Below are positions 46,008-58,799 of a stretch of DNA of 60,000 nt, one piece after another. The number at the start of each line of letters is the position of its first letter. Within the stretch, counting starts at the first letter, position 1. The notes under the pieces were generated by a model. The model made no database searches. It was given only the letters and a program-made list of their open reading frames with translations, and was not told the DNA's origin. Made by a program: the position numbers and the translations under genes. The DNA comes from Strigamia acuminata (taxonomy: Eukaryota > Arthropoda > Chilopoda > Geophilomorpha > Linotaeniidae): assembly GCA_949358305.1 (NCBI GenBank), contig OX442324.1:4534001-4594000 (forward strand). The letters run 5' to 3'.

Positions 46008-46958
46008 TTAGTGGGCAGATTCCCTCTGCATTGCACTTTCATCAATTTCACTGTAAACTGGTTGAACGTCATCACAAGTTGTTGTTTGAAAACTGTCCAC
46101 AGAACCAGTTGGTGATGGTATTTGGACCTTAGTTTCTGTATTTCCTGGTTTGTCTGCAATTTTTGGCATCACCGAAGCGAGTGCATAAACAGCTGCTTTT
46201 TTATCCCGGGGAATCAGTGCCAAAACAGACTCTCTGATTTGATTGTCATTGCTGGAACGTTGAAGTAATGAAGTTTACCTGTTCTAATGTTGGATTGTTA
46301 AGTATGGAAGTTGTTGACGATGTGTTGTTATTTCGAGTAAATTCCAGATAGAGAACGAACAGTGCAGTCAACCTCTGTTGGTTACAGAGAAAATTCATTA
46401 GAATTAGACCCAAATTTTAGATTCTAGTTCAGTTGTGTCATAATTATTGGTGTTTTTTATTATGAATGAACTTACTGGAACGTGTAGTCATGAGGTTTTT
46501 CTAAACATCCTGTCGCTGTTAATGTTTTGTGGTGGTAATAAAATGGCGGATAGAGGTTATCGTTAGCATAGCCACATTCGTCGAACACGCCATATTGATA
46601 GTACGCCCATTCTCTAACAAACTTTTTAGCTGGTGGATACAAAATGTCGTGAGATTATTCATTTGGAAAGAGGAGTAGTTAACGAACCGTTTCTTGCGGA
46701 TAGGACGAAATCTGGCGAAAGGTGAATGCTTAAACCTTTTTGACCACAGCCGCCATGTTGTTTGGTGTATGGTGCTTTTTGCCGAGATGAGGATCCAATT
46801 TTAATGTCAGCTTCTTCGAAAGTTTCGTGTGTGGCTTGTCTAACTTGGGAGAAGAGAGTTTGGTTCCATGATGCTGGTACTAGTATTGTAATGTCTTTGA
46901 AGTAGACATATTGTTTGCTAGGAATGAAAAGTTGTTGAGATGCTGCTGTGAGAAGAGT
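46008..46958 (-). pseudogene. CLCA-like gene D2, internally deleted and 5' truncated
   Basis: Same structure as D1, displaced by exactly 14,200 bp: pieces at 46688-46958, 46476-46629, 46279-46372 and a tail exon at 46008 to about 46250. It shares the same deletion junction, so the deletion predates duplication of units 1 and 2. Two substitutions are visible near 46835. Confidence 0.65.
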
Positions 46959-47159
46959 CTAGTAAATATAAATTGTTCGATTATTGCGTTTTAACAATTA
47001 AGTATGAGGAGGAGATAAAGGGCAATTTTGCAGTGTGAGAATGTTTTTAAAAGTTTAAAAACTCAACGGTTGTTTGATAAAAAGTTGAGATAGAACAAAA
47101 ATAAAAGTTTGATTGATGTGAATTTACTGACAATTTTTTTTTAATTTATCAAGGTTTTT

Positions 47160-47345
47160 GAAATTTGTTGTAAAGTTTTCAAGATTTGTTGAAAACTTTC
47201 AAGATTTGTTGAAAATTTTCAAGATTAGTTGAAAGTTTTCAAGATTAGTTGAAAGTTTTCAAGATTTGTTGAAAATTTTCAAGATTAGTTGAAAGTTTTC
47301 AAGATTAGTTGAAAGTTTTCAAGATTTGTTGAAGATTTTCAAGAT
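47160..47345. repeat. Second 20-bp minisatellite, unit 2
   Basis: Copy of 32960-33145 with one base change near 47200. It separates D2 from the A3 remnant. Confidence 0.85.
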
Positions 47346-47371
47346 TACAAGTAGTTGAAAAATTTTAAAGA

Positions 47372-47820
47372 TCTGTGATTTCTTTATCTGAACAGTAGTT
47401 TGGGCTAAGCTTTTCAGTATTTGGATTCAAATAGAACATTGGATATCTCTCATGTCCTGGATACCCATATTCATCAAAAATACCATATTTATAATGTGCC
47501 CATTCATGGGCTAAAGTTTTGCCAGGATCTCCAAAACGTTTGGTAGATTTGGTTTTCAAGTACTTTAAATAGTTGATTGTCAAGTGAATGTACAGTCCTT
47601 GGTAACTACATCCCATGTGCTGCAAAGTGTAAGGGAGATCTTCATTGGCTGGATTTGGATCATCAATTCTAATGGCAGCTGAATGAAAGTTTTCATATGT
47701 GGCTGGTAAGTATGTATGACTTCTGTGCCAAGTCTCAGGCAACAATATGGTAATTTCTTTAAAGTAGACTCTCTGGTAAGTTGCTTTGTAGAGTACTTTA
47801 GAGGCATTTATAAACAGTTC
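47372..47820 (-). pseudogene. CLCA gene A3 remnant: exon 2 only
   Basis: Identical in predicted protein to A2 (intact HEWAHYKYGIFDE), with the same 3' truncation. Only a short exon 1 stub remains at about 48254-48301. Confidence 0.8.
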
Positions 47821-48639
47821 CTACAATATGATTCATGATATTTCTTTTTTGGACATTGGAGTGTATCGTATTATCCTGTTTTGAAGGGCATGCCCTAAAA
47901 TGCGAGTTTGGCCAGATCTAGGGATCTGATTGGCTGGTTTTTTTAATAGCATGCAATAAAAATTGAATTCCTACTGGAAAATTGGGGCTCGTTTTATTCG
48001 GCACCGTCAGATAATTCAAATTATCCGGCAACCTGGTCGAACTCGCAATTTCAGGGCATTCCCTCTAGTGTTGTATGCGTTACTGGAATTTGGTAACTAA
48101 ACTCTGTCTGACCTTAAGAGTAAAGAAAACTCCCATTTGAATAGAAACAGTCTACACATTAATTACATGCACAGAAATAATATTTTATTACATAATATAC
48201 ACAATATACATCAATTAAAGTGATGGTTTAATCCAAAATGGAATAGAACTACTGAAGTAGTAGAGACAAGTTGATTTCGGTTGCATATACATTGCTGGAA
48301 TGAAAGTGTTGTATTGCTGGACATTGGTTGTTGAAGCATGTTGATAATCACCATGGATTTCCATGTCTAACAATTATTTCTGCTGGTAGTGGATATTTGC
48401 TAGATGCTTATGCCAGGTAATTTGAACAGCGTTTAATCAACAATCAGTTTGATATCAATTTTATTTTTTATTTTTAGCAAAACTTCTGCATGAAAATTAT
48501 CTACCACTTTAGTACTTTAAGTGCACACTTTAATCAGCGTTTTACATTATAAAATATGGCTACAACAATGGCAATAATACTGGAGACAAAAGATTTGTAA
48601 GGATTGTCTCTTATGATCCAATGATATGGCTGTTAGCAG
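47821..48639 (-). other. A3 intron remnant, exon 1 stub and spacer
   Basis: Copy of 33621-34439. It contains no complete gene and ends at the hAT-like insertion. Confidence 0.5.
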
Positions 48640-49894
48640 AGGGTCACTACAAAACACGGGGTATACCCCAATTGGGGTACCCCATGGGGTATACCCCAAA
48701 GTTCTAAAATTAAACAAATAGTCATAAATCTATTAATTATAATGTAAAAATATTCTTATCCTCTAAAAAAAAATAAAAATTTCAAATGTTTTCATTCAAA
48801 AAAACGAAAATTTCATTTCTGTTTCTGTCTGTCTCACATTTTCTAACTACCCTTCATGTAGCTTGAAACCCAGACACAAGTGATCAATAATAATAGTCCC
48901 CATGGCTGTCCAGGAGCCGGATATTGTTAACCTTTCAGCTCACACATGTGTGATTTAAAATTTTTTGTGCAATTTCAAAGTTTTTGTAGTTTTTTTTAAC
49001 ACTAGAAGGGCCAGACCGGTCATTTTGACCGGTACAGCTGTTTAAAACAGCAGTAGCAATAAACCCAATGGGTTTACAGTGCTGTTTTTTTTTTACTTCA
49101 GCTGATTTATGATGCTTTACATCATAAATCAGCAAACCTGGCATTATTCTTACAAATTAATAAGAAATAAGACAACGGCGGAAACCGGTCAATATGACCG
49201 GTTGAAATAGCATGAACGATACGTTCACAATACGTGAACAATACGTACACGATACTTGCACAAAACGTTCATTCAACGTTTTGGCCTCAAATTGAGTTGG
49301 TTGAAATTCAAAAACACCCGAAACATGCGAAAAAATAGAAAAATGAAAATTGGTGGATTTTATAAAACCTGAAAAAGTTAAAAACGGAAATTTTGCACGC
49401 AATTTTAAATACATCTTTTTTTCCCGATGTAGATGATTAAACTATATCTAGTCAATCGTGAATTGCGAATATATGTGTATATTTTACATTATTGCACAAA
49501 AATTTATCATTTAGTCATTAAAAATTAATAAATTTTAATTTTCTCAACCGGTCATTACGACCGGTTTTGGCCTTTCTAGGTAGGCCGAAATTCCGGCCTT
49601 TCTAGTGTTAACTAAAAAATTTCATGTGTGATAATATTTTGTATAATTTCAAAGTTTTTGTAATTTTTTTTAACAAAAAAACTTTTTGTGATTTAAAATT
49701 TTTTGAAATAAAAATTTATTTCTGTGATTTCTAACATGTAATGTCATATTTTTGTATGTAATTTAAATTTTTTTTTGTAATTTTTATTTTAATTATTTTA
49801 GTACTTTTTTTTTATTAATTACACATTTCAGGATTTTGGGGTATACCCCATGGGGTACCCCAATTGGGGTATACCCCGTGTTTTGTAGTGACCC
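48640..49894. mobile_element. hAT-like non-autonomous element, 1.25 kb, downstream of B3
   Basis: About 60-bp perfect inverted ends beginning GGGTCACTACAAAACACGGG and continuing as a chain of palindromes (GGGGTATACCCC, AATT, GGGGTACCCC, AT, GGGGTATACCCC). The 8-bp flanks GTTAGCAG (48632-48639) and GTTAGCGG (49895-49902) fit a target duplication with one change; the empty site is intact in units 1 and 2. The interior is AT-rich with no transposase and hosts a second element. Confidence 0.88.
48996..49611. mobile_element. piggyBac-like MITE nested in the hAT-like element
   Basis: Flanked by TTAA (48996-48999 and 49608-49611) with inverted ends CACTAGAAGG / CCTTTCTAGTG, the hallmark of piggyBac-type insertion. 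It contains three ACCGGTCAnnnTGACCGGT-type palindromes (about 49014, 49184 and 49549). Two small open frames (48935-49144, 49157-49414) show no transposase similarity. Confidence 0.8.
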
Positions 49895-49920
49895 GTTAGC
49901 GGACATGTAATTTTTATACT

Positions 49921-52900
49921 TCAAACTTGTGTAACTGAAATGACATTCTTTCCAGCTGCTTGAGGTTGTGCATGTTGCTTACGCCGTTTATCAATCTTGG
50001 CGTATAGTTCGTCTACAGGAGGTGCTTTCCCCATTTGTGGTCTTCTTTTAAAGTTTGATTCAGAAGGTGCATTCGGCTTTGGATTGAATACGAGAGTAGT
50101 ATACTGTACTGTATCATCGTTGGTATCACTTTCTAAGATAGTAGGAGGCCTGTAAGCTGGCAATTCATTGGCCAAGTCCCGTTCAAACTTATGGTTTTGG
50201 TTATTTTCTCCCATTTGTGCTTCTCTATTGGATTTTGATCTGAAGGATGTTTGTGGATTGAAGGTGGACATAGGATTGACATTGATGTCATTCGATATGC
50301 TTTCTATGTCAGCAATGCTGCTTCTGTTTGATGCAGCGCGAATGACATCAGCACGATTGTTAGGCATTGATGATGATGATAACTGGGGAATGAATTTTTT
50401 TGCAGTTGTGGGTTTCTTTTGTTTGCACTTGTACAACACAAACAATAAAACAGCAATAGTTATGGCAATTAAAACACTACCAGCAGCAATGCCAATAATT
50501 TCAATTGTTGAAAGACATTGATTTTCGCCAACTATGGCCACTTCTGTTTGGTTTGTATCTGCAATTAAAATGATGAAATATTCAGTAAAGCTAGCACCAA
50601 TAGCACTTATTATTCCCGGTGCAATTTGAACCGGTGTAGGAAGTTTACCGGTAACAATGATGTCCATTAAATGGGACGAAACGTTAACGAAAGATTTTAG
50701 GCCAAGCAAGCCGCGATCTGTGGGACAACTTTCTTGAGGACCCAACCTTGCATTTGCACCGGTTTACATGAGAGACTTTGCACGTGTCCAATTAGTTAAA
50801 TACTAATTGATTACCTTTCTTGGATGTGCTTGAAACATCAATTTCACTACTTAGATCTGTGCTCAAAGTGGTATTTTGGTTTTCGCTTTCCGTTAGGTTT
50901 ATGCTTTCCGTTAGGTTTATGCTTTCAATGTGGTGTGTAACAGTAGACGGGAGCTCACCCAATTCAGTTGTAAGCATTGATGTGATTTCCTCAACAGTGC
51001 TGGTTGTTGGCAGTTCTGGCATGTAGACGGTGACTATGTTAGATATCTCTCCGGCATTGCCGTCATTGCCAGTTGTCCATAGACCACAGTGGTACAGAAT
51101 GCCACGAGAAGTTACTCGCCATTGACCTATCTCAATTTTCCCAGATTCTTGTGGCTTTATGGGCAGTTCTTCACCAGTATTTTTGATTAGCACGTGTGAT
51201 GCATTAGGTGAACAACTTAAAAAATATGCTTTTGCTGAAATAATATTTTTCCTTATGAAAAAGTGATTATAGATTTTGAATTATTTGGAAAAATATACCT
51301 GAATTATGATCCGAATCACCTCCTGGAGCTGTCCACTGAAATGATACAATGTCATTGGAGATGTCCAATTCATCCATTTTCTTCAAGTGTAAATCCCCAA
51401 TTGTGTTTGGCGGAATAGTTTTCATTTCAATTGATGGTAGAACGAAATAGCCCAAATCTTTTAGTGTATATACATAAAACAAGAATTTAGTTTTCTTTCT
51501 CCTGAATGAAATACTATGTAATTACTAATTACCAGTTTGTAGAATCGTGTCTCCAGTACTGTCAGTAGCAATTATGCTAATGAAATACACTCCGGTTGTC
51601 ATGTTGGGGTAAATTAAGTATCGACTGAAAATTCCATCATCTGCTTTGACATCTGGATCTGAAAGGACGTTTTTGATTATTACAAAGCAATTAAACTAAT
51701 GTAGTAGGACAATAATTTAGTATAATCTGTCTGGACCGGTCGTTGTACCAACCGGACAGCTGTGTAGTCCAGACAGGTTTGCAACTCATATTACCTCCAT
51801 TTCCATTATCTCTTAACTCGAATTGGTGTTCTTCTCCATCTGGTGAGACCACTTTAGCCTGAATTGATAGGTTTCCTGAGTAGTAAGCATACAAGACACT
51901 TGGCAAGAACATACCGGTACTCTAAAATTCCAAAGGGAAAAGAAAGAAGTGACAGAAGATTTTTTTAAATTTTTTTGTTTTCTCACAACTGGAATTTAAA
52001 TTCCGTATACCTTTGATTTTTCTAGTTGACCAGCAAAGGCTGTGAAATTATCCACGGACCAAATGGAAGTTTGATGTTTTTCAAGATAAGTATCTTTAAT
52101 TTCCCACGAGAATTCAACTCGGTCATTTTGAGCCGAGTCACTTCTCCACTTGAATGATGTTGTCAAATTATTATGATAACCGATAAAATGCGGTTTGTTG
52201 TTGATGGTTATCATTCGCTCTGATTTGGATGTGTCACAATAGAACGTCTTGAAATGAATGACTGCATTTTTTATTGGAATCTTGAATTCGCCTTTTCCGC
52301 CCGTTATAGTTTTTATCTTAATTGTTTTCGGTTGTAAATAGTCTTTGATGAAACGGTTAAAATATTCCACAATCGCATCTTCCAATGCGTATTTGCTGTC
52401 TGCGCTGCATTCGTGTAGGGATAAGGGAAGTGGTATGTTGAACCAGAGACTGTTCAGTTGGTATTCCAGAAATATTTTCATAGAGTCGTAAGGAAAATCT
52501 GGTTTGCTGCCGTTAAGTGACCACGTAAGAAGAAGAAATGTGAGCCGATTGGCTAGAAGAGATGTTTCAAGCATTTGGAAATTCAGATTCAGAGCAGAAG
52601 CATCTGCCATTAATATTAAGTGTTTTGTGTGGGTGGGTTTTTCTTCCAGCATCTATTGAAAAGGAAATACGAATTGTGGTCAAATATCATTGGTAAATGG
52701 TACGAGAATTACCTCTATTGCTTTGGTAATTCCATTTTCAATGCTTATTGTTTTTGTGGTGTTTTTATCAATCAAATTACGTAGAATATATTGGAATTTA
52801 GCATTTATAGTTTGAGTGATTGGAATTGTTTCCACTTGTGCACTGGCTTTGACAATACCTAAGCTTGCATTCTCTGGTAACAAATTGATAAAATGGAGCA

Positions 52901-54202
52901 ATGTGTACCACAGTAGAGAGTCCTGTGCATCTGGTGAACACAACAGTGGGTCGATTACAATGAGAATGGACATTGGATTTTTTTTGATGTAATTCACAGT
53001 TGGTTTGACACTAAATAAAAAAATAAAAAAATAAATGCATTTTGTAAGTCTTGAAAGTGTATAAAAACTAACTGATTACCTATTGATGGTGGTTGATTCA
53101 TTTTTGGATAATATTAAAAAATCTTGATTTTGTGAAATAATCTGCCATGCACTTTTCCTTTTGCATAGTGCGTTGTGTCTTGTAGGTGCTTGGGAGTTGT
53201 GCAAGTTATCACCAGAATCGGTGCAGAATACATTTGCCTTTAATCAATTATTGTTGTTAGTAATTTTCTCTGTGTGTTTGATATGGGAGTTACAAAAAAT
53301 ATTTTTTTTTTTTAGTTTCTTACATTTTCTGCTGAATTGTCCATTATAGATGAATGAAAGGATGAGGCAGTTTGAGTCAAAGTTTCATTCAAGTCTTCAG
53401 AACAGTTGGAAACCCCAGTTTCACAATTACTGCAAATTAAGAATAATATTTTAATGTTGAATTAATTTTATTGCGAAATGCACCTTGGAGATAATGGGTC
53501 ATGTGATGCACATCCTGTTTTTTTGTCTATTCCATCTGCATCCGCGTAAGTGCCTGGAAACACTGCAGACATGTTGCCAGTTTCTTCAAAAATTCCATAT
53601 CTTAGCTTAGCCCATTCTTGAATAAACTTTCTGACTGAAATAAAAAAATGTAACAAAATAATTGGTCTGAAATCAATTTTTCTTTATTTACCAAGAACGC
53701 TATCTTTGGTGTCGTTCCACTTTTTGATACTTTCAATCGTGAGATAAATAAAATTGCCTGTTTCTCCACAACTTCTGGGTTGTTGTGTGTACGGTATGTT
53801 TTGATTTTGAAACAACTCATTTGTCTTGTCAATTTGTATGTCGGCAATTCCAACATAAGATGACCATGACGACGCTGGCACAGGCCAAGAATTTGGCACC
53901 ACGATTGTGATGGTTTTGAAAAATGTGTGATTAAATGTTGCAATGTATAACTGTTCACTTGCTCGAGTAAAAAATGCCTTCAGATAAAAAAAAATATATA
54001 TATATATATAAACAAAAGCGATTTAAACTCATTTCGAACGAATTACTTGTATGAGTTGAATGGTGTCTTCCGAATGCTGCACTTGTTGTGACAGACTTAC
54101 GACTATGTTTTCGTATCCTCCGTCAGACGAAATATAAATTCTAGATGAGAACGCATTTGGTAAAAGCAACCACAATACGAACAATTTGTGTTTTCCCAAC
54201 AT
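49921..54202 (-). CDS. CLCA-like membrane protein B3 (12 exons, 1088 aa)
   Basis: Exons: 54047-54202, 53692-53977, 53484-53634, 53324-53429, 53080-53237, 52713-53010, 52011-52652, 51795-51921, 51533-51658, 51299-51457, 50815-51234, 49921-50558. Offset from B1 is exactly 28,151 bp for exons 1-11 and 28,156 for exon 12, because 5 bp are missing in the last intron. Intact and nearly identical to B1; changes cluster in exons 9-11 (for example MKTIPPNTIGDL against MKHIHPNRIGDL). The zinc motif is degenerate (QEWAK), the VWA site is IDPLLCS, and the tail has VQYTTL. Same inferred role as B1. Confidence 0.9.
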
Positions 54203-54465
54203 GATCGCTTCTTTTCGTTCGAGAAATTTAAATATTTGCCAGCCCGTTAAACTACCATTTTTCTTTATCACATACCATAATGTACGATAAGGATTTTTAG
54301 CTTTTTTATCGTGTTTTATCGGTGTTGCTTTGGAAAATATCTCATTTTATGATAGCGCATAGCTGTGAATATAGATTCTAATTCATGATAGTAAAGACGT
54401 GTTATTTATTTATTGTTAAAATTTAGACATGTACATCACTGTCATCATATATAGCGTCTTCAGTG

Positions 54466-54832
54466 CAGAGATGAACATTGCGTACCCGTACCCGGTACCC
54501 GCGGTAACGGGTAACGGGTAGCGGGTACGTCTCGGGTACGTCTTTTTAGTCGTGTATGTGTATATTTAAAATGTGCCCCACAATACGAATTATCACAACA
54601 CGAACATGCAGTCGTCGTCCTCCTCCTCGTCGTCGCCCAAGCCAAAGTTGCATGACGTGAATGTTTTCAAGGCCAGCATGACGTAATTGTGATCAGATAT
54701 GGGTACGGGTAGGGTAGGGTGTGTATGGGTACGGGTACGGTTAGGGTACGGGTACGGGTAAGAAATTTTAATGGGGGACGGGGGGTAACGGGCGGTTAAC
54801 GGGTAGAGTTTTTACGCCAATGTTCATCTCTG
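54466..54832. mobile_element. hAT-type MITE in the last exon of C3
   Basis: Third copy of the 26315-26681 MITE, with CTTCAGTG flanks at 54458-54465 and 54833-54840. Confidence 0.92.
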
Positions 54833-57800
54833 CTTCAGTGTCTATCTTCTTGTTAAGAATGTCATAACAAATTGGTTCGTTGTCTTGGCAATCTGGTTCG
54901 ACTACATCATACGTTTGTTCAGTTTGATTGTCATTTCCAACTTGCAACTGTAAAGCAACTGTGGGTTTGGTTGCATTTCTTGCAGCTTGGTTTTTGTTGT
55001 TACTAATCTTATAATAAATTGGTTCGTTGTCTTGGCAATCTGGTTTGACTACATCATACGTTTGTTCAGTTTGATTGTCACTTCCAACTTGCAACTGTAA
55101 AGCAACTGTGGGTTTGGTTGCATTTTTTGCAGCTTGGTTTTGTTGTAACATAGCAGCAAAAGCCTTTGCAACTGTACTGTTGTCACGTGAGGTGGTGGGT
55201 GTAGTAGTGTATTTGTTAGGTGAAGTTTCACAGGTTAATTCTACAGGTGAGGTAATTCTGCTGGATGAATCTGGTGTGAAGGCTGGGCTGCATGCTTTTG
55301 CTAATTTGTTGATCTTCTTGTTCATTAATAACCAAGCAATACTATTAAGCAGCAATAGAATAAGAAGTACACCTACAATGCTTCCAATGAAGGCAGCTGT
55401 TGAGATTGTACTCTGACCTGGAATAAAGTATAGAGAACTGTAGTGAAAAATACTAAAGTAGTTGGACAAATTAGGCAATGACCTTCATTGGCACCTTTTG
55501 TAGTTTGATTGTGAGTTGTAGCTTTGGTTGAAGTTTGAATTAGATCACTTCCAGTAGTATTAGTAATAGCTGGCAGCTCTGGCATGTAGACGGTTATAAC
55601 ATTTGACATTTCACTTGTATTGTTATCAATGTCAGATGCCCATATGCCACAATGATATAATGTATTAGAAGGAATATACCAATGCCAAATCTCAACTTTG
55701 CCAGATTGTTTAGGCTTTAGGTCAATTTTTATACCAGTATTTTTTTCCAAAGGAGTTAACACATATGCACAATTTAAAAAATAAGCATATGCTGTAAACA
55801 AGACAAAATATATGATGTTAATTAAGTTTTTAGGGTTATTTGGGGAAATTTATACCTGAATTATGATCAAAATCACCTCCAGGAGCTGTCCACTGAAATG
55901 ATACAATACCATTTGCAATGTCTATTTCTTGTAAGTGGAAATCTGCAATCCAGCTTGGAGGCATTTTATTCAATTCAATTGATTGTAAAATGAAACTTCC
56001 CAAATCTTGCATTAATAATTAAAGTCTTAAATTGTAAGCATATTAATTGATTGGTACTATACTACCTCTTTGTAGTATGAGTTCTTGAGACTTGTCAGTG
56101 ACAATTATGCTAATAAAATGCACTCCAGTTGCCATGTTGGGATATATTAAGTATCTGCTGAAAATTCCATCTCCTGCTTTGACATCTGGGTCTGAAAAGA
56201 AGTAAGTTCTTTGATTTATACAAACAAATACAATGTAGTAGGATAATAAGTTGTACCTCCATTTCCATTATCTCTCAATTCAATTAATTGATGATTTCCA
56301 CTTGGTGTGACCACTTTTGCTTTAATTAACAAGTTTCCTGAGTAGTAACAATATAAAATATTTGGTATGGAAGCATTCTGTATGTAAACAAAGATTTCTT
56401 TTAGTTGTAGTATTCTGAATTCTAGTACTTATTCTTCAACTTTTGAATTTTCCAGTTGACCGGCTAACAAGATTGAATTGTTCACAGACCACAGGGAGGT
56501 TTGGACTTGAATAGGACTACCACTAAATGTCCACTCAAACACATTGAAAGTATTTTGAAATGAGAGGTTGTTCCACATGTATGATTTTGTATAGGATATT
56601 TTATCAGAATTTAAATCATTATATTCTTTCTTGTTGATGGATAATGTCTTCATGTTTTGGAATGAGTTGAGGTCACAATGGAATGTCTTAAATTCAATGA
56701 TTGCATTTCTTACTGGAGTCAGGAAAAAGACTTTTTCACCTTTGATGGTTTTTATCTGTAGTCAAAAAGCTGCTGGAATAATTAGTTTTTCTAGAAATAG
56801 TAAGTTATTTTACCTTAATAGTTTTTGGTTCTAAATCGCCAGTGCTGAATCGATTAAAATATTCCACAAATGCATCATCTATCAAGTATCTCCATGCTAG
56901 CTGGCACTGATCAATGGATGAAGGAATTGGAATATTGAACCAGAGACTATTCTTTTGGTGATCAATAAATATTTCCATGAAGTTATAATCCAAAGACAGT
57001 TGGCTGGGAGCCCAGGTCATAAGAAAAAATGTAAGCAAGTTGTTTTGAAGGTGGTTTTCAATGTCTTTTATTGAAACAGGATTGAAGTTCAATCCATTGG
57101 CTATTAATATCAAGTGTTTTGTGTGATTAGGTTTTTCTTGCAATATCTGTGGTGAAAAGAAAGGGAAAAAAAATAGGTTTAAAAATTATCCTCATATTTT
57201 TTTGGGTGTTGGAATATTTGCAGAATTTTACATGTACAATACCTGTGTGGCTTTGGCAAGTCCAGCTGTCAAATTTGTTGGGTCTGTTACTACACTTGTA
57301 ACTAATTTTGTTAAATAATGTATGAATTCATTCTGTTCATTCATAGGTGTTGTGTTTCTAATATAGGGCATTGTTTCAATTTGTGTGTTGGCCTTTACAA
57401 AGTCTACGCTTGCATGTTCAGGCAACAATATAATAAATTGGAGTAATGTCAGCAACAGTAGAGAATTCTGTTAAGAAATCATGTTAGATAAATTCTTTGG
57501 TTATTGATAACTTATTAAGAATAACCTCTGCTTTTTGTGAGCATAAAGTTGGATCTATAACAATGACTATCGCCATTATTGGCGCCTTTTTTTCAATTTT
57601 CAGTTGTAGTTTTAATCTGAAAGGAAATATTGAAACTATTTTTTAATTTGTGGGAGATTTATAAAAATGTGAATGAATTGTTACAAGTTTGTAGTCTGTC
57701 TTGGAGTGCTGGAAATTGAGAAGTCTGAACTGTCTGAAATCTGCCATACGGGATTTCTCTTGCATCCAGTATTATATTTTGTTGATGTTTGGAAATTGGA

Positions 57801-58531
57801 TGGAAACATTGTTTCTTCAAATATCCCATACCTCAGCTTGGCCCATTCTTGAATAAACTTTTTTACTGCAGTTAAAAAGCAAGAAAAATTCTCAATAAAC
57901 AGTGAATAAATGTGAAATTAATTTTTTTTCATTTACCAAGAACATTGATTTTGGTATAATTCCAGTTGCTGATGTATTCAGCTGTTAGATACATAAAATT
58001 TCCTTCCTTCCCACAACTCCTGGGTTGTTGTGTGTAAGGTATGTTTTGATTTTGAAACAATTCATTTGTGTTGGCAATTATGATGTCATCAATTTGAGAT
58101 GTTACTGACACAGGCACTAACACTGGCCATGAATTTGGTATAACAATGGTAATAGACTTGAAATATGTCCTATTAAATGTTGCAATAAATAATTGTTCAC
58201 TGGCTTCAGTAAGAAATTCCTTCAAATAAAATGTAGACATTTAAAAAAAAAATAATTAGCTATGATAATATTACTGATTGCCAAAATTACTGAGCTAAGA
58301 ATTTTTTACCCATTTAAAGCTGTAATTTTGACTCTTGTAGCATTATCTATACCACTATTGATAGAGATACATTACTTTTATGGTGTGTAGGGCGGCTTCT
58401 GAGTAATTAATAGTTCGTGACAAGGTCACAACAATGTTTGTAAAACCTCCATCAGACTCCAATTGGATGTTTGATGAATGCGTGTGTTTTAAGAGTAAAC
58501 TTAACACGAACAAAAATGGTTGGGTTTTCAT
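54768..58531 (-). CDS. CLCA-like membrane protein C3 (12 exons, 979 aa)
   Basis: Collinear with C1 at a constant offset of 28,151 bp. Exons: 58376-58531, 57937-58219, 57685-57865, 57526-57616, 57243-57467, 56814-57146, 56441-56755, 56257-56377, 56066-56191, 55856-56005, 55483-55791, 54768-55417. Intact. The main changes from C1 are in exon 7 (KISYTKSYM against KMSYTNSYM). It shares the lost zinc motif, degenerate VWA site, tail duplication and MITE-encoded RPLPPVPH end. Confidence 0.88.
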
Positions 58532-58799
58532 TCTTGGGTAGTTTTTTTTTCATCTAGATAATAAAAGCGTACAATATTAAAAGTATAAATTAATTTATTT
58601 TTTATCTTATCTGTTATAACACAGATTATTAACCTAAATATGATTGTAACTAGGCAGTCAATAAGCAACCAATTACACACAAGTAAATTGAAAATTGACC
58701 AATGAGAAATTGTTTGAAATTTGAAATTCTGCATAGGATGATTGTGATTGGATTGTAATTTTAATTGTAATTCAATGATGTACAGGACACAGGTAGCAC

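Noticed and set aside
48935-49414. Two minus-strand frames of 69 and 85 codons
   Set aside because: Inside the nested MITE, with no domain or codon signal; too short to support as genes.
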